Assembly (NCBI GenBank): GCA_903824785.1
Contig: CAIJYD010000069.1
Location: 29,291 to 93,290 of the forward strand
DNA length: 64,000 bases
Direction of reading: 5' to 3'
From: an uncultured Bacteroidota bacterium
GTDB lineage: Bacteria > Bacteroidota > Bacteroidia > Bacteroidales > VadinHA17
The first letter of the stretch is position 1. Each line of letters opens with the position of its first letter. The notes beneath the pieces are model-generated. The model had not been told where the DNA came from. It ran no database searches and saw only the letters and a program-made list of their open reading frames with translations. This document shows positions 1 through 9,040 of this stretch, piece after piece. Both the position numbers and the translations under genes were made by a program.

Positions 1-303
1 TATTTTACTGAAGGCATTTACCACGTTTTTGTTCTTGTAATAATAGGCACTATCGCAATACATTGTAACCTCTTTATGCTTTAAGATAACATTGCCCAAC
101 AGGCGCTGAAGATCCTTATCAGTATTTTCGTTTACCTCCCAGCTTTCAGCATTGAGGATTTCGATTTTTGTGACGCCTTTTTCGGAAGGTGTCTTATCCT
201 GAGATTGAATATTTGAAGGAATAACCAACAAGATCAAAACATATAAGAGATGCCTGAGTTCAGTTAAATTCAGAAGATGCCCAAAAAGTTTTATTTCAGC
301 CAT
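1..303 (-). CDS. OstA-like protein, N-terminal part (cut by window edge)
   Basis: Only the first 101 residues are visible; the frame is open to the edge. The ATG at 303 lies inside the last codons of the SurA-like gene (13-base overlap), so the two are translationally close. A hydrophobic stretch at about residues 18-32 (LLYVLILLVIPSNIQSQ) looks like a signal peptide. It is followed by a segment containing VILKHKEVTMYCDSAYYY, which resembles the start of LptA/LptD-type OstA domains. In Bacteroidota such proteins commonly follow parvulin genes and are thought to take part in LPS transport to the outer membrane. Family assignment is by motif; the exact role is inferred from context. Confidence 0.75.
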   Translation of the reverse strand, partial: MAEIKLFGHLLNLTELRHLLYVLILLVIPSNIQSQDKTPSEKGVTKIEILNAESWEVNENTDKDLQRLLGNVILKHKEVTMYCDSAYYYKNKNVVNAFSKI

Positions 304-1652
304 ACTTTTTTCAAAAAGTTGCATGATTTGTATTCATCACTTATTTTAAGATATGTGATTTCAATTTTATCTTTAATCCATTTATCATAAATCTTTGTAC
401 GTGATTCACCCAAAGCTGCATTATACATAATCTGATAGTCATCTTTCAGATTTGCTGAGTGTGCCGGTAATTCATTATCAAGTCTGACAATCCTGAATAC
501 CACATTATTAATCTCATCAGTTGTTCTGAAAGGGTCGGAGATCTCACCAACTTTCATATCTCTGATTTTGACATACATCTCTGTATTTAATTCTTCGAGC
601 GTAAACCAGGTGATTCTCTCTGACGGATTTGCACTTACGAGTTTTCCGCCATTAATTCTGCTGTCTTTATGTGTCGAAAACCTTAAAGCTGCATCTTTGA
701 ATTTCAGACTGTCAATTCTTATTAGTCTGGCCAGACTATCAAGTTTTGCAATAGCTTTTTCTGACTGTTCCGGTTTGACCTGTGGCCTGATAAGAATGTG
801 CCGGGTATTTACCATTTCACCTTTTCGGTCAATCAGCTGAATGATATGGAATCCAAATTTTGTTTCAACAATTTTAGAGACGGTATTTTTAGTCAGACTG
901 AATGCTGCATCTGCGTACTGTTTTTCAAGTTCACCTCTGGTAAGGAATCCGATTTCCCCGCCTCTTTTTGCCGATTCGGTATCTTCTGAGTACATAATTG
1001 AAAGCACATTAAAGCTTTTCCCTCCAAGAATCTGAGCTCTTATGTCAAGTAGTTTCTGACGCGCAACGGCCTTATTGTCTTCATTATCAGGTGGATCAAT
1101 CTGGATTATACTTATCTCATATTTTGCAGGAATTACAGGAAGGCTGTCTTTTTCAATTGATGAATAGAATTTTTTTAAGGCAGCAGGAGTTATGGATAAG
1201 TTTTCAGCAATTTTGCCTTGTACCTCTCTGACTACCTCCTGTTCAAGCATAGTCTTTTTTATGTCCCTGCGGATTTCCACCATGCTCTTCTTGAAATATG
1301 CTACAAGGGCCTCTTCACTGCCTGATCGTCTGATAGCGTCATTCATTCTCATATTAAGTTCGCCTTCAACTGCATCATCAGTAACTGTGATACTATCAAT
1401 TCTTGCCTGATCAAGAAATAGTTTTGAAATAAGCATCTCCTCAAACACATTGCATCTGAGCTGATCCATACTGGTTTTATTACCGCCCCGTTTAAGATCG
1501 GTGATGGTACTCTCAAGGTCTGAAAGATAGACAACTTCATTTCCTACAATTGCTGCAATTGATTCTACCAGAGTCTGAGCGTTTACAGTTAATACACCAG
1601 GGAGAAACAAACTTATCAGGACCAGGCCGAATCTTAAATTTTTCATCATCAT
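291..1652 (-). CDS. SurA-like periplasmic peptidyl-prolyl isomerase
   Basis: 453 residues. An N-terminal signal peptide (cleavage near VNAQ, residue 25) precedes a SurA-N-like helical region (about 28-150). A parvulin domain follows at about 175-275 with the usual GGEIGFLTRGEL and FGFHIIQLIDRKGE motifs. A second, more divergent parvulin-like region begins at NTRHILIRPQVK (about 283) and extends to about 395. Members of this family chaperone outer-membrane proteins in the periplasm and isomerise proline bonds. It is the third parvulin-type gene downstream of guaB and overlaps the OstA-like gene. The start has three tandem ATG codons (MMMK), so the exact first codon is uncertain by one or two residues. 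Confidence 0.9.
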   Translation of the reverse strand: MMMKNLRFGLVLISLFLPGVLTVNAQTLVESIAAIVGNEVVYLSDLESTITDLKRGGNKTSMDQLRCNVFEEMLISKLFLDQARIDSITVTDDAVEGELNMRMNDAIRRSGSEEALVAYFKKSMVEIRRDIKKTMLEQEVVREVQGKIAENLSITPAALKKFYSSIEKDSLPVIPAKYEISIIQIDPPDNEDNKAVARQKLLDIRAQILGGKSFNVLSIMYSEDTESAKRGGEIGFLTRGELEKQYADAAFSLTKNTVSKIVETKFGFHIIQLIDRKGEMVNTRHILIRPQVKPEQSEKAIAKLDSLARLIRIDSLKFKDAALRFSTHKDSRINGGKLVSANPSERITWFTLEELNTEMYVKIRDMKVGEISDPFRTTDEINNVVFRIVRLDNELPAHSANLKDDYQIMYNAALGESRTKIYDKWIKDKIEITYLKISDEYKSCNFLKKVWLK

Positions 1653-1654
1653 TA

Positions 1655-2503
1655 TCAGTATATCTTAAAACTATTTTCTTTAAGTGCTTCATTATATATT
1701 CCATTCTCGAGAGACTGGATAAATTGGAACCTTCTGGTATTCCAGATGATTCTTTTTATATCATTTCTTACATATTCGTAGGGGGCAGGAGCAGAGCGGA
1801 GCCTGAAATCTCTGATTGCTACCAGGCAGACAGATGCTGAATCTCTGGTTTCTAAAAAGGTATTATACTTCAGAAAATTTTCTTCATTTTCAATCTCCTG
1901 CTTTAATTCAACTGAAAGTCTGTCCATTGGTACCCATTCTTCATTGAAATCATCAAATATATCTGCAACCTGATAACAGTAACTTTCAAGTTGCTGAAGA
2001 TCTTTCTGCTGATTTGAGCGGGCGAGGGCTCTTATCTTGTAAAGGTCAGGTGTTGAAACAGGCAATTTAATAAACAGAGCTTTAACAATGTTCGAACCAA
2101 GAACAAAACTTTTACCATTAGAAGCATAATATTTTTCAAGTTCTGCTTCAGTGAGGATAGTATCCATCTTTTCCAGCATTATCTGCCTCTGATACTGATA
2201 AATAACTAAGTTGGTTCTAGTCTCTTCCAGTTGCCCGGCTATTTCATTTTTTAAATCAGCTGATATATTTGCTTCAGCTTTCTGCAGCAGAAGCTTTCTT
2301 TTCGCCCATTTGTTTATATAATTCTGAATTATGGCAATACTGTCAGCATCATTTACACCATGCTGAATAAGCTGGGGCATTTCATCATAATAGAGGATGA
2401 CTTTTCCCACTTCTGCAACCGGAATTCTTTTGATTGTGTTGTTTTTCTTGCTGCAAGCGGCAAAAAAAACGATAGCTGATAGTAAAATTATGATTTTATT
2501 CAT
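1655..2503 (-). CDS. Lipoprotein, SurA-N-like, without a recognisable isomerase domain
   Basis: 282 residues. The N-terminus has a lipoprotein signal with a Cys lipobox (VFFAACSKK, Cys 17). The body is mostly charged helix and resembles the N-terminal chaperone half of SurA/PpiC proteins. I see no parvulin motifs such as GG-LG-F or GYHIIK. It lies between two parvulin genes, overlapping the upstream one by 8 bases, and ends 2 bases before the SurA-like start. It is probably a lipid-anchored periplasmic chaperone that works with its neighbours on outer-membrane proteins; this is inferred from position and fold resemblance, not from a catalytic signature. Confidence 0.7.
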   Translation of the reverse strand: MNKIIILLSAIVFFAACSKKNNTIKRIPVAEVGKVILYYDEMPQLIQHGVNDADSIAIIQNYINKWAKRKLLLQKAEANISADLKNEIAGQLEETRTNLVIYQYQRQIMLEKMDTILTEAELEKYYASNGKSFVLGSNIVKALFIKLPVSTPDLYKIRALARSNQQKDLQQLESYCYQVADIFDDFNEEWVPMDRLSVELKQEIENEENFLKYNTFLETRDSASVCLVAIRDFRLRSAPAPYEYVRNDIKRIIWNTRRFQFIQSLENGIYNEALKENSFKIY

Positions 2504-4463
2504 TTTTCAACTTATTCTCTGCTTCTTCAAAAACTGAATTGTTTACTTTAACGCTAAATTTTTCCTTTAATTGTTTTATCCATTCACTCTCGAGCTGTTC
2601 CTGATAACCTGTAAACATTTCTCCTTTCACTTCCTCAAATTTCAGAGGTGCAGGTTCGAGGACTTTGTTAACCAGAACCATCGACGGAAAGCCCTGTATG
2701 TTAATTGATTGAATACCTGTATTCCATTGCATTCCATCAATATCGCGATCGTCTCCTTTAAACCATTTACCCTCTTTAATAATCAGCAAAGTATCTGTTC
2801 CTTCATTAAATTTCTGAAGAAGCTGTTTGTCGGTATCCGGTTTCTTTGAAAATTTCTTATATGCTTCTGACAATAATTTTTCACCATTGGCTGATCTGAG
2901 GGTATAAATTTTTGCCTCAATTGAGCGGGGCGTAAGGTAGGTATTTTTATGATCTTCGTAATAACTTCTCAGTCCAATAGAATCTTCTGTTATCCTGTTC
3001 CATACCTTTTCACCTGATATCTCAAAAAGAAGCATCCCATCGTGAAATTCATTCATCAGATAGCGGAATTCCGGATATTTCGTTTCAAGCCGGGAGTTTT
3101 CATAGCTTATTATTTGATCGGAGAGAATCGATTCTATGGAGAGACTGATAAATAGCGACGAATCATCAGTAACAATGCCCGAAGCACGCTTCTCAATATA
3201 ATCTGCAAACTGATTGGTTGAGGTATGCTGGTCTGCAAATGAATAAATATTTCCTGATGGCAATGCAGTGGGGTCATATTTCTTAAGCCCGTGAATTATT
3301 AGTGAATCGGTATTTGCTATAAACCAGTTATATACATTTTGGCTGAGCCTGAATTTATACTCTTTTTTCAGTTTTTCAACAAATGACTTGCGGCTGACAG
3401 AATTGAGATATGACTGGTTGATCTTGCTTTCCAGAAATGATTTTGATTCTTCAAAAGTACCGGGCGGTTTTCTGTCGAGTAGCTTTATTATGTGCCAACC
3501 ATAAATAGTACGGACAGGTTTGGAATAATTACCTGTATCTGCAATAGAAAATGCAGCTTCTGAAAAATCGCTTATAATCTCTCCTGCTCCGAACCAGTCA
3601 AGTTCACCTCCCTTTACAGCGGATTCCTTATGGTCGGAATATTCTTTTGCAAGCTCTCCGAATGGGGTCTTCTCCTGTAACTTTTTATAAATATCAAATA
3701 TTTCCTGTTCTGCTTTTGATTCATCTAATTCACTCATCCCGGGAGGGGCAGCTTTCATAATGTGAGCCACCTTAATTTTGCCTTTTGAGGGGCGCTTATC
3801 GGCTACTTTAATAATATGGTAGCCGTAGGGTGTTCTTACAGGTTTTGAAACCGCACCGGTCTTAAGATTATAAGCTGCATCCTCAAATGATTTTACCATC
3901 TGGAATACAGTAAAATAGCCTAAATTTCCTCCATTAACCTTAACAGACTGATCGTCGGAAGTACTCCTTGCAACCTGTTCAAATGATTCACCATTAACTA
4001 TTCGTTCTCTGATGTCAGAAGATTTTTGCCATGCTTTAAGTGTATCTTCAGGTGTATTATCCTGAGGCATGGTAATTAATATATGCCATCCGTTTATTTC
4101 GGAAAGAGATCTCTGCCAGGCCTTTTTTAGTAATTTATCTTTTGTTTCTGTGTCGGTTAAATAGGCTTGGGCGAGCTGGCTTCTGTATCCGTTCAGTTCA
4201 GTTCTGAAAGTTGTAGTAGTATCATATCCTTTATCAAGTGCATCAGCTACTTTTAGTTTAAAAAGAATATATTGCTGCAGGTAGTCATTGATATTAACCG
4301 GTTTTCCCGGCTCCATATTTTTTTTATACATCCTGATAAACTCTCCCGACTCAATTTTGCTGTCGCCAACAGTCATTATTATCTTATTATCCGTTGTCTG
4401 AGGCTGACAAATTACCTGCAAACGGAATACAATAAGGATTAATAAAACTGATTTTATCTTCAT
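2496..4463 (-). CDS. Periplasmic parvulin with two PpiC domains
   Basis: 655 residues from the ATG at 4463, chosen because it gives a clean signal peptide (MKIKSVLLILIVFRLQVICQ). An upstream ATG at 4490 would add nine residues and overlap guaB by 8 bases. Two consecutive parvulin domains are visible: about 125-225 (GWHILITMPQD to YGYHIIKVADKRPSKG) and about 230-340 (KVAHIMKA, GGELDWFGAGE, YGWHIIKLLDRKPPG). The C-terminal 300 residues are a helical region of unknown function, as in other large Bacteroidota PpiC proteins. Likely a periplasmic foldase for outer-membrane proteins. First gene after guaB in the cluster. Confidence 0.88.
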   Translation of the reverse strand: MKIKSVLLILIVFRLQVICQPQTTDNKIIMTVGDSKIESGEFIRMYKKNMEPGKPVNINDYLQQYILFKLKVADALDKGYDTTTTFRTELNGYRSQLAQAYLTDTETKDKLLKKAWQRSLSEINGWHILITMPQDNTPEDTLKAWQKSSDIRERIVNGESFEQVARSTSDDQSVKVNGGNLGYFTVFQMVKSFEDAAYNLKTGAVSKPVRTPYGYHIIKVADKRPSKGKIKVAHIMKAAPPGMSELDESKAEQEIFDIYKKLQEKTPFGELAKEYSDHKESAVKGGELDWFGAGEIISDFSEAAFSIADTGNYSKPVRTIYGWHIIKLLDRKPPGTFEESKSFLESKINQSYLNSVSRKSFVEKLKKEYKFRLSQNVYNWFIANTDSLIIHGLKKYDPTALPSGNIYSFADQHTSTNQFADYIEKRASGIVTDDSSLFISLSIESILSDQIISYENSRLETKYPEFRYLMNEFHDGMLLFEISGEKVWNRITEDSIGLRSYYEDHKNTYLTPRSIEAKIYTLRSANGEKLLSEAYKKFSKKPDTDKQLLQKFNEGTDTLLIIKEGKWFKGDDRDIDGMQWNTGIQSINIQGFPSMVLVNKVLEPAPLKFEEVKGEMFTGYQEQLESEWIKQLKEKFSVKVNNSVFEEAENKLKNE

Positions 4464-4482
4464 CAGGAATATCTGATACCTT

Positions 4483-5964
4483 TTATTCAAATGATTTTCT
4501 GCTGTAGTTTGGGGCCTCGCGGGTTATCGACACATCGTGAGGGTGACTTTCAATAATTCCGGAGTTGGTAATGCGTACAAATTTACCGTCACGTTTCAGC
4601 GTAGCAATATCTTTTGCTCCGAGATAACCCATTCCGGCTCTTAATCCGCCTGTCATCTGGTAGATAACTTCGGCAAGATTTCCTTTAAAAGGCACCCTTG
4701 CAGCAATACCTTCAGGAACAAGTTTTTTGATATCATCCTCAATATCCTGAAAATAGCGATCCTTTGAACCCTGCTGCATGGCTTCAATAGAGCCCATACC
4801 TCTGTAGGCCTTAAACTTACGTCCGTTATAGATGATCGTTTCACCCGGCGATTCTTCAACTCCGGCAAAGAGTGAACCTGCCATAATCGAATCAGCTCCA
4901 GCTGCAATTGCTTTGATTATATCGCCTGAATACCTGATACCGCCATCGGCTATCACAGGAACTCCTGAACCTTCAATAGCTTTTGCAACATTGTATATTG
5001 CCGAGAGCTGTGGAATACCCACGCCTGCAATAACTCTTGTAGTGCAGATTGAGCCCGGTCCGATACCGACTTTTACAGCATCGGCACCTTCTTTCACAAG
5101 CATTTTAGCTGCCTCTGCAGTACCAATATTTCCTGCAACAACATCTATTCCCGGGTAATTTCTTTTTATGTCCCTTAATATGTTAATAACGCTTTTTGTA
5201 TGTGCATGAGCAGTATCTATAGATATAACATCGACGCTTGCATTGATAAGTGCTTCAACACGATCCAGAGTATCTGCCGCAATGCCAACAGCACCGGCTA
5301 CTCGGAGTCTTCCTTTATCATCCTTGCATGAATTAGGCCTGTCTTTGGTTTTTGTTATGTCTTTGTAGGTTATAAGGCCACATAGTTTGCCCGATTCATC
5401 AATCATTGGCAGTTTTTCAATCTTGTGTTTCTGAAGGATCCTTGCTGCTGCCTCGAGGTTCGTCTGGTGAGTTGTTGTTATCAGACTGGTTGTCATAACC
5501 TCGGTTATCTTTCGTGCGCGATTGTTTTCGAATCGCAGGTCCCTGTTGGTGACAATTCCTTTCAGAATTCCATCTTTATCAATAACCGGGATGCCTCCGA
5601 TCTTGTACTCACTCATCAGATTCATAGCATCAGCAACGGTAGCATCGAGGTTGATGGTGATAGGATCAAATATCATAACATTCTCTGCCCTTTTCACTCG
5701 TTTTATCTGAGCTGCCTGTTTCTCGATCGACATGTTTTTATGGATAACGCCGATCCCTCCTTCACGCGCGATGGCAATTGCGAGGTCATCTTCAGTTACC
5801 GTGTCCATAGCTGCCGAAACAACAGGGGTATTTAAACGGATGTTTCTTGTGAACATTGAGCTGAGATCGACTTCTCTTGGAAGTACCTCGGAATATGAAG
5901 GAACAAGAAGAACATCATCAAAAGTTAATCCTTCAAACAGTATCTTATCGGTTAAAAATGACAT
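4483..5964 (-). CDS. guaB: IMP dehydrogenase
   Basis: 493 residues. Converts IMP to XMP with NAD, the committed step of GMP synthesis, in the cytoplasm. The N-terminus ILFEGLTFDDVLLVPSYSEV is characteristic. Two CBS domains occupy about residues 95-205. The catalytic loop GPGSICTTRV holds the active-site Cys at about 306, with the phosphate-binding AVKVGIGPGS and the flap motif YRGMGS following. The ATG at 5964 is preferred over the possible start at 6030, because the family begins here and a promoter-like TAATTTG lies between the two. Head of the minus-strand envelope cluster and divergent from recQ. Confidence 0.97.
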   Translation of the reverse strand: MSFLTDKILFEGLTFDDVLLVPSYSEVLPREVDLSSMFTRNIRLNTPVVSAAMDTVTEDDLAIAIAREGGIGVIHKNMSIEKQAAQIKRVKRAENVMIFDPITINLDATVADAMNLMSEYKIGGIPVIDKDGILKGIVTNRDLRFENNRARKITEVMTTSLITTTHQTNLEAAARILQKHKIEKLPMIDESGKLCGLITYKDITKTKDRPNSCKDDKGRLRVAGAVGIAADTLDRVEALINASVDVISIDTAHAHTKSVINILRDIKRNYPGIDVVAGNIGTAEAAKMLVKEGADAVKVGIGPGSICTTRVIAGVGIPQLSAIYNVAKAIEGSGVPVIADGGIRYSGDIIKAIAAGADSIMAGSLFAGVEESPGETIIYNGRKFKAYRGMGSIEAMQQGSKDRYFQDIEDDIKKLVPEGIAARVPFKGNLAEVIYQMTGGLRAGMGYLGAKDIATLKRDGKFVRITNSGIIESHPHDVSITREAPNYSRKSFE

Positions 5965-5992
5965 CAGATGAGCTTTTAAGTTTTTGCTGGCG

Positions 5993-5999
5993 CAAATTA
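5993..5999 (-). promoter_or_regulatory. Possible guaB promoter (-7 element variant)
   Basis: Minus-strand TAATTTG is one base shorter than the Bacteroidota -7 consensus TAnnTTTG and lies 28 bases upstream of the guaB ATG at 5964. Its position supports the shorter guaB start. No convincing -33 TTG was seen. Confidence 0.35.
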
Positions 6000-6067
6000 C
6001 GAAAAAATCAGCACTCTTAAAACAACTCATTAATTAAAACCTTCATAAAAAATTGAATTACAGTTAT

Positions 6068-6075
6068 TACATTTG
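6068..6075 (+). promoter_or_regulatory. recQ promoter, -7 element
   Basis: TACATTTG is an exact match to TAnnTTTG, the -7 element of the Bacteroidota primary sigma factor. It ends only 5 bases before the GTG start of recQ, so the transcript may have almost no 5' leader. Confidence 0.5.
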
Positions 6076-6080
6076 TATAA

Positions 6081-8003
6081 GTGCAACCAGCCTTTAATAT
6101 CGAACCTTATAAACAGATCCTGACTAAGTATTGGGGATTTGCTTCATTCAAACCTCTCCAGGAGGAGATTATTAAATCTGTTGCCGGAGGAAGGGATACT
6201 CTCGGACTCATGCCCACAGGGGGCGGAAAATCACTCACTTTTCAGGTTCCGGCTCTAGCTCATGAAGGAATATGTCTGGTTATCACTCCCCTTATTGCAC
6301 TGATGAAGGATCAGATCAGCAGATTGAATAGTCTTGAGATAAAGTCTATAGCTATCCATTCCGGGATGTCGGGAGAGGAGATTGACATAGCTCTTGAGAA
6401 TGCAATTTATGGTGATTATAAATTTCTTTATGTATCGCCTGAGAGAATTTCAACAAGGATGTTTCAGGGTAAGGCAGGAAGGTTAAACCTTTCTCTGGTA
6501 GCAATTGATGAGGCTCATTGCATCTCTCAATGGGGGTACGATTTCAGACCTTCTTATCTCAAAATAGCATCACTCAGGGACCATATTTCCGCGAAAGTTC
6601 CTTTCATTGCCCTTACAGCATCAGCAACTCCCCAGGTTATTGAGGATATTATGCTGAAGCTGGCTTTCAGAGAAAAAAATGTTCTCAGAACCAGTTTCGA
6701 CAGGAAAAACATTTCATATCTGGTTCGGAAGGTTGAAGATAAGAGCGCCTACCTTATAAAAACACTCCTGAAGGCAAAGGGAAGCGGCATCGTATATGTC
6801 CGAAGCAGGAAAAGATGCAAAGAGGTTGCAGAACTTCTTGTTTCAAACGGCATCAGCGCAGATTTTTATCATGCAGGACTGACGGATGAGCTTCGCGATA
6901 AAAAGCAGGCCTCATGGACCATTGGAGAGACCCGCGTAATTGTTTCGACGAATGCTTTCGGAATGGGTATTGATAAATCTGAGGTTCGGTTTGTAATTCA
7001 TTGGGATATACCTGATTCGATAGAAAACTATTTTCAGGAGAGCGGGAGGGCGGGCCGCGATAACAAGCCTGCATTTGCCGTACTTCTATATTCGCCGGCG
7101 GATAAAAGCAGGCTTACAGATACAATAAGGAAGAAGTTTCCTCCGGTTGAAAAGATAAAAGATACCTATGAGGCGTTATGTAATTTCCTTCAGGTACCCC
7201 TTGGCTCAGGAAAAGACAATGTTTTTGATTTTAATATGTCTGATTTTGTTTCAAAATTCCGGTTACCTGTTATTGAAACTTTTAACAGCCTTCAGTTCCT
7301 TCAGCGGGAAGGTTATGTGGAAATAACCGAGGAGATAAATAATCCATCGAGGGTACATTTTATTGTAAGCCGTGATGATCTTTATAAATTTCAGGTGGCG
7401 AATGAATCGTTTGACGGATTTATAAAACTTCTTCTCAGATCATATACCGGGATGTTCTCCGAATTTGTTCCGATTAATGAAGAGACACTTTCAAGAAAAT
7501 CAGCTGCCTCGCGTAACACTATCTACCAGTATCTCATGAAATTGTCTTCGTACAAAATCATTCGATATATTCCAGGTAAAAAGACGGCTCTTGTGATCTT
7601 TACTGAGGAGCGGCTTGAACGTAAGGCATTATTGATATCGCCTGATAATTATCTTCACGTAAAAGAAAAATATGAGGTCAGACTTAACAGGATGATCGAA
7701 TATGCAGATTCTGATAACCGTTGCAGGTCGGTAACCCTTCTCGATTATTTTGGTGAAGAGTCTGACCGGTGTGGTATCTGTGATGTATGCCGCGACAGAA
7801 ATGAGCTGGATCTCAGCAAATATGAGTTCGACCTGATTCTTGAAGAGATTAAAACAATACTTGCAGATAAAAATCCTGATGCGGAAGAGCTTGTAAAATT
7901 AATCGGTCATTCGGAAGATAAAGTAATTAAAGTACTACGCTGGCTGCTCGACCATGATAAAATATTAAAGGATGATGAGATGAAACTCTTCTGGAAGAGT
8001 TGA
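6081..8003 (+). CDS. recQ: ATP-dependent DNA helicase RecQ
   Basis: 640 residues starting at GTG 6081; no ATG is available before the conserved YWGFASFKPLQEEII motif (motif 0). It unwinds DNA 3'-5' in recombination and replication-fork repair. Walker A is MPTGGGKS (44-51), the DEAH box is in AIDEAHCISQWGYDFRP (about 141-157), and motif VI is QESGRAGRD. The zinc-binding RQC domain shows Cys residues in CRSVTLLDYFGEE and CGICDVC (about 548-570). A short helical region ends the protein with no clear HRDC domain, giving a shorter protein than classical RecQ. Divergent from guaB and convergent with the metallophosphatase gene, with only 7 bases between stop codons. Confidence 0.96.
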   Translation: MQPAFNIEPYKQILTKYWGFASFKPLQEEIIKSVAGGRDTLGLMPTGGGKSLTFQVPALAHEGICLVITPLIALMKDQISRLNSLEIKSIAIHSGMSGEEIDIALENAIYGDYKFLYVSPERISTRMFQGKAGRLNLSLVAIDEAHCISQWGYDFRPSYLKIASLRDHISAKVPFIALTASATPQVIEDIMLKLAFREKNVLRTSFDRKNISYLVRKVEDKSAYLIKTLLKAKGSGIVYVRSRKRCKEVAELLVSNGISADFYHAGLTDELRDKKQASWTIGETRVIVSTNAFGMGIDKSEVRFVIHWDIPDSIENYFQESGRAGRDNKPAFAVLLYSPADKSRLTDTIRKKFPPVEKIKDTYEALCNFLQVPLGSGKDNVFDFNMSDFVSKFRLPVIETFNSLQFLQREGYVEITEEINNPSRVHFIVSRDDLYKFQVANESFDGFIKLLLRSYTGMFSEFVPINEETLSRKSAASRNTIYQYLMKLSSYKIIRYIPGKKTALVIFTEERLERKALLISPDNYLHVKEKYEVRLNRMIEYADSDNRCRSVTLLDYFGEESDRCGICDVCRDRNELDLSKYEFDLILEEIKTILADKNPDAEELVKLIGHSEDKVIKVLRWLLDHDKILKDDEMKLFWKS

Positions 8004-8010
8004 TTGGTCA

Positions 8011-8979
8011 TTAACGCAATATCTTTCTGCTGGAAATTACCGGAGTAATTTTGTCATTCTCAGGCCGCTCAGGTATTCCTAATTCATCAGGACCCGGTCC
8101 GATAAATGAGCTTTTTCTTCCTTTAATTATTATAGCTTTATCGTTGATCTCCACAAAAGCATAGAGTGGGTCTTTGTAAGGAATCGTAAATTTTATCCAG
8201 GGAAATTTACTGTCAATTTCTTTACTGTACCTAATGGTCCCGTACTTTTCACCAACCCACGAATACGACATACTGTTGATCTGGATATAATTGATCCCGT
8301 TGATCTTTGTGGCATAATCAGTATGATGATGCCCGCTAAAACAGGCAATTATTTTTGTGAATCCGGCTGAGCTGTTCTCATCTTCAAGAATAGTCCGTAT
8401 CTCTTGCCTGTTTTCAATCCCCTCGCTCTCGAGTGACTGGTGCGAGAAGATGATAACCGGAAGTTTAGTGGATTTAAGATCGGCAGCCAACCATTTTTTT
8501 TGTTCACTGCCGATGTAGCGTGCATAACCGGAAGCTTTATCAGGTGAAGGGTTCAGATCATTTCCGTCTAGCACGATAAAATGAAAACTATTTTTATCGT
8601 AAGAATAATATCTGGAGGGAGAATTGAAGAAAGTGGTTACCTGTTCTCTCGTGAAACCGCCATCCATCTCGTGGTTCCCTATTACATGATATTTTGCTCC
8701 CGGAAAATTGTTCCAGATCTTCAGGAAATCAAGGTTGTAATCGTATGGTCTGCAGAAATCTCCGAGCTCTATAATAAAGTCTGGTTTCAATTTGGATGCT
8801 TCCATGATAAATTCAGTCAGACGGGCATCTGAATCGTGCATAATGTCTTTATGGACATCAGTACAAATTCCGAAGCGGACAGGTTGTGCTGATGTTTTCT
8901 CATTCCCTGTTAAAATGAATGAAATAAGGAAAGCAGTTATCAATATTGAAGTTTGCTTTCTGAAGTCTCTTCCCGCCAT
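8011..8979 (-). CDS. Exported calcineurin-like metallophosphatase
   Basis: 322 residues. A Sec-type signal peptide (hydrophobic 12-26) precedes a calcineurin-like phosphoesterase domain. Metal-binding motifs are visible in order: GICTDVHKD, IIELGDFC, VIGNHEMDG, IIFSHQ and CFSGHHHTDY. These enzymes hydrolyse phosphomonoesters or phosphodiesters with a two-metal centre; the substrate cannot be read from the sequence. Last gene of the minus-strand cassette that follows susCD, 61 bases after the FAD oxidoreductase stop. Probably periplasmic. Its place in the cassette suggests that the substrate pathway includes a phosphate ester. Confidence 0.88.
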   Translation of the reverse strand: MAGRDFRKQTSILITAFLISFILTGNEKTSAQPVRFGICTDVHKDIMHDSDARLTEFIMEASKLKPDFIIELGDFCRPYDYNLDFLKIWNNFPGAKYHVIGNHEMDGGFTREQVTTFFNSPSRYYSYDKNSFHFIVLDGNDLNPSPDKASGYARYIGSEQKKWLAADLKSTKLPVIIFSHQSLESEGIENRQEIRTILEDENSSAGFTKIIACFSGHHHTDYATKINGINYIQINSMSYSWVGEKYGTIRYSKEIDSKFPWIKFTIPYKDPLYAFVEINDKAIIIKGRKSSFIGPGPDELGIPERPENDKITPVISSRKILR

Positions 8980-9040
8980 TGCTATACAGATTTTAAATTA
9001 ATAGGTAATTGATTATCAAAAGAGATATTTCTGATTCTCT

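Noticed and set aside
4832..5158. 108-codon plus-strand frame inside guaB
   Set aside because: Antisense to the conserved catalytic part of guaB; Pro/Ala/Ser-rich composition mirrors that gene's codons.
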